In this document: positions 17,454-26,211 of the stretch, in pieces
How positions within the stretch are numbered: position 1 is the first letter of the stretch
Layout of the letters: every line of letters starts with the position of its first letter
Source: Phycisphaerae bacterium
Lineage (GTDB): Bacteria > Planctomycetota > Phycisphaerae > SM23-33
DNA length: 42,809 nucleotides
NCBI GenBank assembly: GCA_009783465.1
Contig: WRDM01000023.1
Coordinates: forward strand, 1 to 42,809
Direction: 5' to 3'
Notes under the pieces: generated by a model
What the model was told of the DNA's origin: nothing
Database searches by the model: none
The model's input: the letters and a program-made list of their open reading frames with translations, nothing else
Translations under genes and position numbers: made by a program

Positions 17454-17846
17454 GGAAAACAACCGATTGCCCTTCCCGGCCCCGTGCGGCAGTCACCGGC
17501 ATACAGCCCCAACGGGGCGTCTTGGGTAGCCCAGGGCGAGCGTACTCGCGAGCCCTGGGGAAAGGTTTTCTTTTCTCCGTTATCGTGCCTGACGCCACTG
17601 GCCGAGGCCGCACCGTCATACCTGTACGGCTTCGGACGACGCGCACATGGGAGTGTGCGAGCCGTTCGGTGTCGCCTTCATGCGACGGTATGACTTGCGG
17701 CCAGTGGCGTCAGGTACGAAAAAAGCCCGAAAAAACCACCCCAGGGCTCGCGGAGTACCGCTCGCCCTGGGCTACCCAAGACGCCCCGTTGGGGCTGTGT
17801 GCCGGCGCTTCCACGCGGGACCGGGGAGGCCGCTCTGTTGTTTTCC
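17454..17846. repeat. Layered palindromic element, copy 2
   Basis: Best-preserved copy. The outer ends are GGAAAACAACCGATTG and GGGGAGGCCGCTCTGTTGTT. Then come GCCCCAACGGGGC / GCCCCGTTGGGGC, GGGTAGCCCAGGGCGAGCG / CGCTCGCCCTGGGCTACCC, CCTGACGCCACTGGCCG / GGCCAGTGGCGTCAGG, and a central imperfect hairpin (about 17615-17690). The second stem pair and the CCCAGGG layer are identical in kind to the REP units that flank the RAYT. It fills most of the gap 17391-17971 and contains no gene. Confidence 0.92.
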
Positions 17847-17971
17847 GTATTTCCGAAACTATAGTTTTCGACAACACCATATATAGTTCACGCGTCGGTG
17901 TTCGTGTTTTATGCGTATGGTTTTGTTATTACGTTTTTACCTAACTCCGTCAATTCCAACTACAACGACCA

Positions 17972-19492
17972 TCATTGTGCGGTGAGTTTCTGTACCGCGT
18001 CTTTGGCCTGGAGTCTCACGTCGCCGTTTTTGTCTTGCGTCGCTTCCTGGAGGGCGTCGAGGGCGGTGAGGTCTTGTAGCATTCCCAGGGCCATGGCGGC
18101 CATCATTCGCATGCGGAAATTGGGGTCTTCCTTGAGGATTTTCAGGAGGATGGGCGTGGCGGTTTTGTCGCCGTTAAGGCCGCAACAGTACATAAAGGTC
18201 AGCGAGAGGGACGCGTCGTCGGCGGGTTTGACGAGGGCGAACATATCCTGGACGGGGAGTTGTTGTCGGACGGCCAGGGCTTCCATGGCGTAGGTGACGG
18301 CGGCGACGGCATGGGGGTCTTTCCTGGCGGCGAGCCATTTGACGTTTTCCATCAGCGTTTCGGGGAGCGGCAGGTTTGGCCGACGGGCCAGCAGCAGCAT
18401 GCCCGCCTTGGCGACGAGGTGGGATCGCGACATCACCGCGGCGGCGGCGACTTCGCCTGCGCGCGGGTCGTCGATCAGATCCAGCACGGCCTGCGCGAGG
18501 GCTTCCGAACCCGGCCCCGGCGGGAGCGGGGAATAGTGCGAGTGGGCCAGGTCGGCGGCCGGGATGAACTTGGAGGTCGGTTCGGCGACGGCCAGGAATC
18601 GTAACTGTTTCAGCAGCCCTTCGGCGGGCAGGGTCGGCTGGAAGTCCAGTCCGCTGGGGAGCGGGGTGACTGCCGTTTTATTTCTTTCGAGGATCAGCAG
18701 CGACATGTGGACCGGTGCCATGAAATGCCGCGCGTGGGTACCGATGAAGAGGGCACCTTTTTGCGCCGGGTGGTGGATATCCACGCCGGGCGCGTCGGCG
18801 TCGCAGATGAGGCCGTCGAAGCCGATCGCGTCGAGGTCGGGGTTCTCTTTCCAATAGGGGAAGGAGGCCTTGGGAATGGCGATTTTCATGGTGTATCCGT
18901 GGGGCGTCAGCCGGCTGGTGGCGCGGGGTTTCACAGCCGTCTTGTCGCTTTGCCAGATGAACGGTTCGCGCCAGGCGGGGTTGACGTTGCCGGCGACGAG
19001 CATGATCTGGCGGGTATTTTCGTTGTTGGTTTCGGCGAATCGCTTATCGGGCGCGTTGGCGTCGATGAACAGTTCGAGATCGTCGCCCTCGTTGGGGTTG
19101 TTCGGCCCCGTGGAGTTGAACAAGGCTTGGTCGCGCACGTCGGCGAAGATATACAGGTGGGTCGAGTCGTGAGCGAATAGCAGGGTGGCGGAGCAGTCGT
19201 CGCGGCCGAAGTATTTACCGCGACTTTCGTCGGACAGCGCCCACATTTCGGCCCCGGCGACGTGTGGATAGGAGGCCAGCGAGGTTTGCCTCCACCAGTT
19301 GTCATGGCCGAGGAGGAGACGGTCGCCGTATCCGTCGGGGACGCGAACGGCGATCATGACGACGCGCGTCGGATCGTCGACCGGTGGTCTTGTGGAAACC
19401 TCCACCGGCTTGGACGTGCCGCAACCGGCCGCCATGATGCAGATCGTCGCGAGAAGACAGGGAATTCCAGCCATGCGGAACAGTCGAGCCAT
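17972..19492 (-). CDS. Lipoprotein with CBM9-like N-terminal and HEAT-like C-terminal repeats, 506 aa
   Basis: Lipobox IMAAGC (Cys24) predicts a membrane-anchored periplasmic or surface protein. Residues about 90-260 look like the carbohydrate-binding module 9 / DOMON fold found in many planctomycete proteins: LLFAHDSTHLYIFADVRD, then EGDDLELFIDAN and GYTMKIAIPKASFPYW. The C-terminal half (about 320-506) is helical with HEAT-like repeats, clearest in PILLKILKEDPNFRMRMMAA and TALDALQEATQDKNGDVRLQ. A ligand-sensing scaffold is a reasonable guess, but there is no catalytic motif. The stop lies about 125 bp beyond layered element copy 2. Confidence 0.8.
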   Translation of the reverse strand: MARLFRMAGIPCLLATICIMAAGCGTSKPVEVSTRPPVDDPTRVVMIAVRVPDGYGDRLLLGHDNWWRQTSLASYPHVAGAEMWALSDESRGKYFGRDDCSATLLFAHDSTHLYIFADVRDQALFNSTGPNNPNEGDDLELFIDANAPDKRFAETNNENTRQIMLVAGNVNPAWREPFIWQSDKTAVKPRATSRLTPHGYTMKIAIPKASFPYWKENPDLDAIGFDGLICDADAPGVDIHHPAQKGALFIGTHARHFMAPVHMSLLILERNKTAVTPLPSGLDFQPTLPAEGLLKQLRFLAVAEPTSKFIPAADLAHSHYSPLPPGPGSEALAQAVLDLIDDPRAGEVAAAAVMSRSHLVAKAGMLLLARRPNLPLPETLMENVKWLAARKDPHAVAAVTYAMEALAVRQQLPVQDMFALVKPADDASLSLTFMYCCGLNGDKTATPILLKILKEDPNFRMRMMAAMALGMLQDLTALDALQEATQDKNGDVRLQAKDAVQKLTAQ

Positions 19493-19652
19493 GATACGCC
19501 ATCCTTACTGAATACGATTTGCCAGCGGCGCCGCGACGGCGCCGCACTATGAACATTGTATCGACCGGCTGGGAAATGCGAAAGAAATCCGCGATCAGAG
19601 ACAGGGCAAACGCATGTGCATTTTCCGATTTGTTGCGTGACCTTCGTGATTG

Positions 19653-19768
19653 GCGTGACCGGCCGCAGGCCCTGCCATTTTGCGTTGTAGATTGTTGTGG
19701 CAAGCGAAGCGTTCAGTCGCTCACAATATTTCGCAACGCAAAATGGCAGGGCCTGCGGCCGGTCACGC
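19653..19768. repeat. GGCCGCAGGCCCTGCC hairpin (GCGTTGTA family), copy 3
   Basis: Perfect 35-bp arms, 19653-19687 and 19734-19768, containing GACCGGCCGCAGGCCCTGCC and TTTTGCGTTG. A half copy of the GCGGGCGTC family (ACGAGACGCCCGCGTCACGG) follows at about 19813-19832. Together they fill the gap 19493-19854 between the upstream lipoprotein start and the holA stop. No gene is seen there. Confidence 0.88.
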
Positions 19769-19854
19769 CTGAATGCGAATCCCGTGCGAAAAAGAGGGGT
19801 TCCGCCACACGCGGACGAGACGCCCGCGTCACGGGGAATGCGAAAGAATTACGA

Positions 19855-20826
19855 TCAGAGGCACAGTTGGACGACGAGTTCCTGGAGGGCGGCGGGGGCG
19901 TTGGCGCCGGATTTCATGGCCAGGTCGGCGGCGATGAGTCGGCGGAAGTCGGCTTGGAGTTTTGCCAAAGGCCTGCGTTGGAGCATGGCGGCGAAGGCGG
20001 ACTGTTGGGCGAATGGCATGGGCGGCATGGCGGAGCGGGCGGGTTTGCCGGCGGCAATGGCCTGTTGCGTTCCCAGCACGCGGCGGAGATGCCAGACGAT
20101 CAGGCCGAGGACTTTGAATTCCTCGCCGCGCCGGGTGAGCATGTTGCCCAGGCAGGTCAGTGCGGCGGCGGCGTCTCCGGCGGTGATGGCGTTGGTGATC
20201 GCGAAGGCTTCGACGCCTCCCGAGGCGGTCACGAGTTTGGCGACGTCCTCGCTGGTGATGACGGGGCGGTCGCCCGCGTAGAGGGAGAGTTTTTCGATTT
20301 CGCCTTCGAGGGCGGCCAGGTCGGCGCCGACCCACGCGGCGAGGAGTTGCGAGGCGTCGGGTTGAATTTTCTTGCCTCGCCTTCCCGCGGCGGCGGCGAT
20401 GTGCGAGGGCAGGTTTCGGGCGTCTGGCGCGGAGCAGTCGATGGCTTGCCCGATTTTGTCGATGAGCTTGTACAGTCGGGTATTTTTTGGCCAACTGGCC
20501 GTCAGCAGGAGAAGCGTGGAATTTTCGGAGGGGTTTTCGAGGTAATGTTCGAGGGCTTCTCGGTTGGAGGTTTTGGTATCCTCTTTTTGGGCGAGGAATT
20601 CGTCGGCGTCGCGCAGGATGACGGCCCGTCGCGGCGAGAGGAAGGGTGCGGTGCGAAGTTCGTCGAGGACGGCGGCGAGATCGGCATCGGATTCGAAGGT
20701 GGTGACGGCGACTTGGGGATCGCCATCGCCGATGGCGGCGGCGACAATTTCCGTCCGCGCGGCGTCGAGCAAAAACGCATCGCCGCCGAAAAGCACGTAC
20801 ACGGGCTTGGGCTGGAGTGGAGGCAT
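19855..20826 (-). CDS. holA: DNA polymerase III delta subunit (clamp-loader wrench), 323 aa
   Basis: Opens the beta sliding clamp within the clamp-loader complex. The start PPLQPKPVYVLFGGDAFLLD resembles the HolA opening (x-YLLxGxDxFLxxE). Other HolA traits: FLSPRRAVILRDADEFL, the middle segment SQLLAAWVGADLAALEGEIEKL, VTSEDVAKLV-like VITSEDVAKLVTASGGVEAF, and the C-terminal LGLIVWHLRRVLGTQQAI collar region. The length is normal. The sequence is diverged, as HolA usually is. It is followed upstream by a CTGTTAG word array and the 62-aa lipoprotein. Confidence 0.9.
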   Translation of the reverse strand: MPPLQPKPVYVLFGGDAFLLDAARTEIVAAAIGDGDPQVAVTTFESDADLAAVLDELRTAPFLSPRRAVILRDADEFLAQKEDTKTSNREALEHYLENPSENSTLLLLTASWPKNTRLYKLIDKIGQAIDCSAPDARNLPSHIAAAAGRRGKKIQPDASQLLAAWVGADLAALEGEIEKLSLYAGDRPVITSEDVAKLVTASGGVEAFAITNAITAGDAAAALTCLGNMLTRRGEEFKVLGLIVWHLRRVLGTQQAIAAGKPARSAMPPMPFAQQSAFAAMLQRRPLAKLQADFRRLIAADLAMKSGANAPAALQELVVQLCL

Positions 20827-20830
20827 AGGA

Positions 20831-20960
20831 AGACTGTTAGAAAAAGGCTGTTAGACTGTTAGGCTGTTAGACTGTCAGGGAGAGGCTTATACGTCATTAG
20901 GCCTAATGTTGCATAAGCCTGCGCCTAACAGTCTAATAGTCTAACAGCCTAACAGCCTTT
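20831..20960. repeat. CTGTTAGG-word array around a GGCTTAT stem
   Basis: AGGCTGTTAGACTGTTAGGC words, then AGAGGCTTATACGTCATTAG, GCATAAGCCTGCGCC, then the inverted AACAGTCTAATAGTCTAACA words. The inner stem is shared with 7708-7811 and 215-256. Only the outer words differ. It separates holA from the 62-aa lipoprotein. Confidence 0.85.
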
Positions 20961-20968
20961 CTGCCTAA

Positions 20969-21157
20969 CTACATCTGGCGTTTACGGTACTGCGTCCAGA
21001 AGATAATCAGGCCGACCAGAAGCAGGACGACGGGGATCTGCCACCAGAACAGGAAGCCGTCTTCCCAAATGGGTTGCGTAAAACCGCAGCCGCCGAGCAT
21101 GGCCGACAATCCGACGAGCACGGCCAACATTCCAGAGCGCGTGACCAAAGCGTTCAT
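20969..21157 (-). CDS. Small lipoprotein with one C-terminal membrane helix, 62 aa
   Basis: The start MNALVTRSGMLAVLVG is supported by AGGAGA 8 nt upstream. The N-terminal helix ends in a lipobox-like LGGC. After a short GFTQPIWEDGFLFWW segment comes a second hydrophobic helix (IPVVLLLVGLIIFW) and a basic tail QYRKRQM. The lipid anchor plus helix suggests an inner-membrane peptide with a periplasmic N-terminus. No family is recognised. It lies just downstream of the tRNA and upstream of holA, on the same strand. Confidence 0.7.
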   Translation of the reverse strand: MNALVTRSGMLAVLVGLSAMLGGCGFTQPIWEDGFLFWWQIPVVLLLVGLIIFWTQYRKRQM

Positions 21158-21234
21158 AGGGTCTCCTATAAAGCAGCGAAGGAACAAGCACGACCAAACG
21201 TGTCTTTGAGTCCGCAAATCGCGGGCTCTTCCAC

Positions 21235-21308
21235 TAGCGGCGACTGGAGTCGAACCAGTGACCTAGGGCTTATGAGTCCCTCGCTCTAACCAACTGAGCT
21301 ACGCCGCC
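21235..21308 (-). tRNA. tRNA with CAU anticodon, probably tRNA-Met (elongator)
   Basis: Read on minus: acceptor GGCGGCG pairing with CGCCGCT (G1-U72 wobble), D-arm GCTC-AGTTGGTTA-GAGC, anticodon loop CTCATAA, T-arm ACTGG-TTCGACT-CCAGT, discriminator A. CCA is not encoded. The top anticodon-stem pair is an A-G mismatch (31-39). The D-arm and first pair are not initiator-type. A CAU anticodon could also be tRNA-Ile2 (lysidine-modified). I prefer Met because a GGCGG...CCGCTA acceptor stem with G1-U72 is common in bacterial elongator tRNA-Met. Confidence 0.9.
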
Positions 21309-21363
21309 GGACAAGTCACCATTTGTACGCGCCTGTGCGGGGGAATGCAACCATAAATTTTCG

Positions 21364-21533
21364 TTTCTCAACGGTGAAATCATGCCGGTCGTCCGAGGGA
21401 GCCATTTTCGTTAACTCGTTGACTCGTTAATTCGTTAACTCGTCGATCGCTCCGCTGAATTAACGAGTTAACGAATTCACGAGTCAACGAAACGGTTCCT
21501 TCGGACGAACGGTTTATTTTCACCCGGACGCCA
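21364..21533. repeat. TTAACTCG-word palindromic element (copy 2)
   Basis: Outer arms GGTGAAATCATGCCGGTCGT then CCGAGGGAGCC, against GGTTCCTTCGGACGAACGG then TTTATTTTCACC, enclose TTCGTTAACTCGTTGACTCG words and their inverted set. It lies between the tRNA 5' side and the rpe stop codon. The arms match those at 29345-29515 and 36718-36956. Confidence 0.88.
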
Positions 21534-22212
21534 CGCAAGCCCGTAGTTGCGCCACCGCCTCGCGGATGTTGGGGGCGGCGAAGAGGTCGGTGCCGCTGAC
21601 GTAGGTGTCCGCGCCGGCTTGGCGGCAGAGGGGGGCCGTCCGTGACGTGATGCCGCCGTCGACTTCGAGCCGCTGGTGCGTCAACAGTCTTGAGCGGATG
21701 GCCTGGATTTTCGGCAACTGATCGGGCATGAACGACTGCCCGCCGTAGCCCGGCTCGACCGTCATCACCAGCACCATGTCCACATGCGGCAGATAATCGA
21801 AAATCGTCTCCGCCGCCGTGCCGGGCCGAAGCGTGATCCCCACGCCAAGCCCCAGCGACCGCAGCCGCTCGATCAGCAGGCCGGGCTTCGGGGCGGCCTC
21901 GATGTGGAACGTGATGCTGTCGGCGCCGGCCTCGGCAAACCGTTCGATGTAATACGCCGGGTCGGTCACCATCAGATGCACGTCCAGCGGATGTGACGTG
22001 AACGCGCGGGCGGACTTGCAAAAGCCAGGCCCCATGGACAGATTGGGCACAAAGTGGCCGTCCATGATGTCGACGTGCAACACCTCCGCACCGGCGTCGA
22101 TGACGTCGCGGCACTGCTGGCCTACCCGCATGAAATCGCATGCCAACAGCGAGGGCGCAATCACCGCCCGCCCGGAAAACGAAGCCCACGGGTTTTTGCC
22201 TTGACCGTTCAT
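21520..22212 (-). CDS. rpe: Ribulose-phosphate 3-epimerase, 230 aa
   Basis: Interconverts ribulose 5-phosphate and xylulose 5-phosphate in the pentose phosphate pathway. Signature motifs in order: IAPSLLACDF, LHVDIMDGHFVPNLSMG (metal His and Asp), LDVHLMV, MTVEPGYGGQSFMP (second catalytic Asp region earlier in HVDMVLVM), and LEVDGGI, then phosphate-binding VSGTDLF. Length is close to the family norm. The start MNGQGKNPW is chosen over an upstream ATG because homology begins there and there is no repeat overlap. The 3' end overlaps the outer arm of the TTAACTCG element. Confidence 0.95.
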   Translation of the reverse strand: MNGQGKNPWASFSGRAVIAPSLLACDFMRVGQQCRDVIDAGAEVLHVDIMDGHFVPNLSMGPGFCKSARAFTSHPLDVHLMVTDPAYYIERFAEAGADSITFHIEAAPKPGLLIERLRSLGLGVGITLRPGTAAETIFDYLPHVDMVLVMTVEPGYGGQSFMPDQLPKIQAIRSRLLTHQRLEVDGGITSRTAPLCRQAGADTYVSGTDLFAAPNIREAVAQLRACVASG

Positions 22213-22382
22213 ACGGACATCATAGTGTCGCGACGGGCGGGACAAGTGCAAGGGGAAAGTCGTTTGAAATTTGTTTCATATTTCGTGCTCCGAATTTCAG
22301 ATTTGCTTTATTCGGACGATCGGGCCGGGTATAGTATGGGCCAAATCGTTTGGGGTTTCCCGGACGCCAACAGGAGCAAACA

Positions 22383-23690
22383 ATGCGAACATGGATTGGA
22401 ACGACCACGGTGGCCTTGACATTGGCAGCCCTGATTTCCGTCGCCTCGGCAAGCGATTGGCCTCGCTTTAGCGGGCCTAAGGACAACGGCATATCGGACG
22501 AGAAGGGGCTGATCGACACGTTTGGCGAGGACGGCCCCGAGGTGTTGTGGAGCCGCGAGATGAACCCGGGCTTCGGCGGGTCGGCGATTTTTGACGGAAA
22601 ACTTTACGTGATGGATCGCATCGGAAACTCCAACGAGGAAGGCACCGACGTGGTGTACTGCCTCGACCTGGCCACCGGCAAAGAAGTGTGGGAGAAACGC
22701 TACGACGCGCCGGGCCGGTTCGATCACACCGGCACCCGCTCGACGCCGGCGGTGGACAAAGACGTTGTCATCACCGTCGGCCCCATGGGCGACGTCCGCT
22801 GCTGGGACCGCGAAAAGCAGACCCTGCTCTGGCAGGCGGATCTGCTGGCCGACTGGAACGACGGGAAAAAGGCAGGCCGACCGACGTGGGCGGTGGCGCA
22901 GTCGGCGCTGATCGTCGGCGACAAGGTGTTCCTCGCGCCGCAGAACGGCAAAGTCGGCGTGGTGGCGTACGAGAAAAAAACCGGCAAAATCATTTGGGAA
23001 AGCAAGCCCATCGGCAGCATGGCCTACGCTTCGCCGCGAAAAGTCACCCTCGGCGGCGTGGAGCAGATCATGATGCACACGAACGACCGGACGGTCGGCA
23101 TCGACATCAAGGACGGCAGCGTGCTCTGGACCTACGACGGCTGGAAGTGCCGCATCCCCGTCGCCACGCCGACGGACCTCGGCGACGGACGGTTCTTTAT
23201 CACCGGCGCGTACAAGGCCGGCTGCGCGATGATCCAGGTGAAGAAGGACGGCGACAAATGGACGGTTGAGCAGCTCTACAGCGACCAGGGCACCGGCGAC
23301 GCCAAGCCGAACATCCACAGTTGGATGCAGGACGTGATTTATTTTGAAGGCCACCTGTACGTCAACTCCAGCACGAGCGGCCAGGGCTTGGCGTGCCTGA
23401 CGCCCGAAGGCAAGGTGCTCTGGGCCAGCCAGCAGCAGTTCGACAGCGGCGGGCCGTTGCTGATCGCCGACGGGAAGGTGTTCATTGTCCACGGGCAGAG
23501 CGGCGAGTTGTTCATCGCCAAGGCCTCCCCGGAAGGCTACAAGGAATTGGCCAAGGCCAAAGTGCTCGAGGGCAAAGGCGCGCAGGTCTGGGCTCCGCTG
23601 TCGCTGAGCGACGGCAAACTGATCGTCCGCGACAAGTACACGCTCAAGTGCTTGAATGTGAAGGCGAAACAGATGCTAAGTGCTCGATAG
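22383..23690 (+). CDS. Secreted PQQ-like beta-propeller protein, 435 aa
   Basis: Signal peptide (MRTWIGTTTVALTLAALISV, cut near ASA/SDW). The mature protein opens DWPRFSGPKDNGIS, the typical opening of planctomycete PQQ-like proteins. Repeated propeller blades follow, for instance VVYCLDLATGKEVWEKRYDA, DVRCWDREKQTLLWQADL, GVVAYEKKTGKIIWESKPIG and LACLTPEGKVLWASQ. No dehydrogenase catalytic domain is visible, so it is more likely a scaffold or outer-membrane-assembly (BamB-like) relative than an enzyme. AGGAGCAAAC precedes ATG 22383. A TATAGT box lies about 50 nt upstream without a good -35. Confidence 0.85.
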   Translation: MRTWIGTTTVALTLAALISVASASDWPRFSGPKDNGISDEKGLIDTFGEDGPEVLWSREMNPGFGGSAIFDGKLYVMDRIGNSNEEGTDVVYCLDLATGKEVWEKRYDAPGRFDHTGTRSTPAVDKDVVITVGPMGDVRCWDREKQTLLWQADLLADWNDGKKAGRPTWAVAQSALIVGDKVFLAPQNGKVGVVAYEKKTGKIIWESKPIGSMAYASPRKVTLGGVEQIMMHTNDRTVGIDIKDGSVLWTYDGWKCRIPVATPTDLGDGRFFITGAYKAGCAMIQVKKDGDKWTVEQLYSDQGTGDAKPNIHSWMQDVIYFEGHLYVNSSTSGQGLACLTPEGKVLWASQQQFDSGGPLLIADGKVFIVHGQSGELFIAKASPEGYKELAKAKVLEGKGAQVWAPLSLSDGKLIVRDKYTLKCLNVKAKQMLSAR

Positions 23691-23741
23691 GGCTTGCTGT
23701 TTTGTGCTGTAGCGTGTTGTACAAGGCACAAGGTAAATCCG

Positions 23742-23858
23742 TCCGACTTCACAAAAGACCGAGCGGGATTACGCGGATTAGCGGATTGCTGTCGTGGAAC
23801 AAAAATCCTTTTAATCCTTCAATCCGTGTAATCCCGCTCGGTCTTTTGTGAAGTCGGA
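23742..23858. terminator. Inverted repeat between the convergent PQQ-like gene and ribokinase
   Basis: Perfect 31-bp arms 23742-23772 and 23828-23858 (TCCGACTTCACAAAAGACCG then AGCGGGATTAC, and complement), extended by GCGGATTAGCGGATT words against AATCCTTCAATCCG. The loop is about 40 nt. It can end transcription from both sides. The GGATTACGCGGATTAG words mark another repeat family. A solo GCGTTG-family half (CGACAACGCAAACAGGCAGCC) follows at about 23886-23906. Confidence 0.8.
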
Positions 23859-23925
23859 TAGTAGTTCCCGGGTGGCCGCAACGATCGACAACGCAAACAG
23901 GCAGCCATATTTTCATTCCGCCCTG

Positions 23926-24861
23926 TTATTGCGGTTGATCTCTTAATAGCGAACTGACTTCCTGGGCGGTTGGCATGGCGGTTTGGGCGCCGAGTTTTGT
24001 GCAGGCCAGCGCGCCGGCGGCGTTGGCGAATCGGGCGGCGTCGCGGAGGCGGTCGCCTCGTGACATGGCCACCGCGAGGGCGGCGGTGAACGCGTCGCCG
24101 GCGGCGGTTGTATCCACGATGGGGACCTTGAACGGTGGGGCGGTGTAGAAATGCCCGTCGGCGGTGACGACCAGGCTGCCGCGTCCGCCAAGTTTGAGGA
24201 TGACGTTTTTCGCGCCGCGCTGGATGATCGCGCTGGCGATGAGCTTGTCGGCCGACTCGTCGCCGGCCCGCGCGCCGCTGATCCGCTCGGCCTCGATGAC
24301 GTTGGGTGTGAGCACGTCGACGCGGCAAAGTTCGTCGCACATCGCCGCCGGGGCCGGCGCGGGATCCAGCAGGATCTGGCAGTGGTGTCGTCTGGCCAAT
24401 TCGATGGCCGCCCGCACGGTCGGCAGCGGCAGTTCGAGTTGGAGTACGACGACGGAGGCCTCGGCGAACAGGTGCTCGTTGGGGAAGAGGTCGTCGTCGG
24501 GCGTGACGCGGTAATTCGCGCCGCTGGCGACGACGATGGAATTCTCGCCGTTGGAGTCCACGAGAATCATCGCCACGCCGGAGGGCACGCCGTGCTTGAT
24601 CGCCAGCGCCGAACAGTCGACGCCCTCCTTTTGCAGGTTCTCCCGCAGGGCAGGGCCGAACTCGTCCTCGCCGACGGCTGCGATGAGACGGCACTTGCCG
24701 CCCAGCCTCGCCGCCGCCACGGCCTGATTGGCTCCCTTGCCGCCGAAGGTCGTCCCGAATCCGCCGCCCAGCACCGTCTCGCCGGGCGCGGGCATCTCCT
24801 TGACGCGAACGACCATGTCCATGTTGATCGAACCCACAACAAGAATCGAATCTTTGGCCAT
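23926..24861 (-). CDS. rbsK: Ribokinase (PfkB family), 311 aa
   Basis: Phosphorylates D-ribose to ribose 5-phosphate. PfkB features: N-terminal VVGSINMDMVVRV, GGGFGTTFGGKGANQAVAAA (first signature), GENSIVV, LLDPAPAPA, VLTPNVIEAERISG, and the second signature DTTAAGDAFTAALAVA with the catalytic Asp. The start MAKDSILVVG has GGAAGG upstream and gives normal length; the in-frame stretch upstream is repeat-derived. It is convergent with the PQQ-like gene. No ribose transporter or RbsD is adjacent. Confidence 0.93.
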   Translation of the reverse strand: MAKDSILVVGSINMDMVVRVKEMPAPGETVLGGGFGTTFGGKGANQAVAAARLGGKCRLIAAVGEDEFGPALRENLQKEGVDCSALAIKHGVPSGVAMILVDSNGENSIVVASGANYRVTPDDDLFPNEHLFAEASVVVLQLELPLPTVRAAIELARRHHCQILLDPAPAPAAMCDELCRVDVLTPNVIEAERISGARAGDESADKLIASAIIQRGAKNVILKLGGRGSLVVTADGHFYTAPPFKVPIVDTTAAGDAFTAALAVAMSRGDRLRDAARFANAAGALACTKLGAQTAMPTAQEVSSLLRDQPQ

Positions 24862-24979
24862 GAGGCACCTTCCGGAAATCGAGTTATCGCGATTATCGTA
24901 TTGTAGATCGCCCGGCGGGGCAAGCGGGGGAGAAAGCGACAAGGAGCACACTTCACGTTTGTAGACGGCAACAGCCGCC

Positions 24980-25116
24980 AAACCCGAATGACGAAACTCG
25001 AATGACGAATCAATGACGAATGACTTGTGTTCTGGCTGATCACATGGCATGGCACGTCGTTCGGCATTCGGATTTCGTCATTGATTCGGAATTCGGGTTT
25101 TGTCATTCGGGTTTGG
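24980..25116. repeat. GAATGACGAA-word array
   Basis: AACCCGAATGACGAAACTCG and AATGACGAATCAATGACGAA words face inverted TTCGTCATTGATTCGG and GTTTTGTCATTCGGGTTT words, with a 40-nt centre that carries CACATGGCATGGCACG. An ACTTGTCGCTTGTC word set follows (25171-25200). Together they fill the divergent gap between ribokinase and dusB (24862-25212). No gene is seen in it. Confidence 0.85.
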
Positions 25117-25212
25117 CGAGAGCTTTACCTGCAAATGTGGTGTGCAGCCAGGCAGAATTTTCCTTCGCTTGCCACTTGTCGCTTGTCACTTGTCGCTTGG
25201 TATACTGTGCCC

Positions 25213-26211
25213 ATGCCTTATGAGTTAAAACCGTTTTCGATCGGGCCTATTCAGGTCGCCTCGCCGGTGGTGTTGGCGGCGTTGGCGGGATATAGCGATC
25301 TGGCGTATCGGAAAATCTGCCGTCAGCTCGGCTGTCCGTACAGCGCCACCGAGGCGATGCTCGACACGCTTATGCTCGCCGACGGCAAGCTGCGGCGCCG
25401 TCTGGTGAAACTCGCTGACGACGACCATCCGGTGGCCGGCCAGATCATGGGCTGCACGGCCGAGTCGATGTCGGCGGCGGCGGTCGTGCTGGCGGAGATG
25501 GGCTTTGACGCGATCGACCTGAACTTCGCCTGCCCGGTCCGCAAGGTGCTCGGGCGGCATCGCGGCGGATGGATGATGGGCCAGCCTGACCTGGTGATCG
25601 ACATCATCGGGCGCGTGCTCGACGCCCTCGCGGGCAAACGTCCCCTCACGATCAAACTCCGCCGGGCGTTTCACGAAGCCGACCGCGAGTACGAAGCCTT
25701 CTACAAAATCGCGCGATTCGCCTACTCCGCCGGCGTGGCGAGCGTGTGCGTCCATGCCCGAAGCGTCAGCCAAAAATACACCGGCAAGGCGGACTGGAGC
25801 TTCCTCGCCGCCGCCCGCCGCGAATTCCCAGGCCGAACGCTGCTCGGCAGCGGCGACGCCTTCACGCCCGCCGACGCCATCGCGATGATCCAGCAAACCG
25901 GCGTCGACGGCGTGACCGCCGCCCGCGGCGCCATCGGCAACCCGTGGTTCTTCCGCCAGGTCCAGGACGTTGCCGCCGGCAGGGAGCCGTACCACCCCGC
26001 CCCCGCCGAACTCCGCCGCGTCATGGAAGATCACTTCCGCCACGCGTGCGAACTGTACGGCCCGCGCCGCGCGCCAAAAATCATGCGAAAATTCGGCATT
26101 AAATACGCCCGCATGCACCCGCACCCCGCCAAAGTCCGCCTGGCGTTCATCAACGTGAAAAAACAAGCCGACTGGCAAGCGGTGCTGGAGGAGTTCTTCC
26201 CAGACAAGTGA
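25213..26211 (+). CDS. dusB: tRNA-dihydrouridine synthase (DusB-like), 332 aa
   Basis: FMN-dependent enzyme that reduces uridines in the tRNA D-loop. Seen: SPVVLAALAGYSDLAYRKIC (substrate/FMN entry), VAGQIMGCTAESMSAA, IDLNFACPVRKVLG with the catalytic Cys, TIKLRRAF, VCVHARSVSQKYTGKADW, LLGSGDAFTPADA, and VTAARGAIGNPWFFRQ for FMN phosphate. The usual x-NxGCPx motif reads NFACPV here. The start at MPYELKPF is by homology, with no clear Shine-Dalgarno. TATACT lies 7 nt upstream, so the message might be almost leaderless. The last codons and stop (GACAAGTGA) merge into a repeat word array. Confidence 0.93.
   Translation: MPYELKPFSIGPIQVASPVVLAALAGYSDLAYRKICRQLGCPYSATEAMLDTLMLADGKLRRRLVKLADDDHPVAGQIMGCTAESMSAAAVVLAEMGFDAIDLNFACPVRKVLGRHRGGWMMGQPDLVIDIIGRVLDALAGKRPLTIKLRRAFHEADREYEAFYKIARFAYSAGVASVCVHARSVSQKYTGKADWSFLAAARREFPGRTLLGSGDAFTPADAIAMIQQTGVDGVTAARGAIGNPWFFRQVQDVAAGREPYHPAPAELRRVMEDHFRHACELYGPRRAPKIMRKFGIKYARMHPHPAKVRLAFINVKKQADWQAVLEEFFPDK

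Noticed and set aside
19519-20862. A 447-codon plus-strand open frame antisense to holA
   Set aside because: Gly-rich shadow translation. The minus strand encodes a recognisable HolA, and the frame runs through repeat sequence.
21364-21533. Attachment site for an integrated element next to the tRNA gene
   Set aside because: The repeat is a member of a dispersed family found at four places, it is not a copy of the tRNA 3' end, and no integrase is near.
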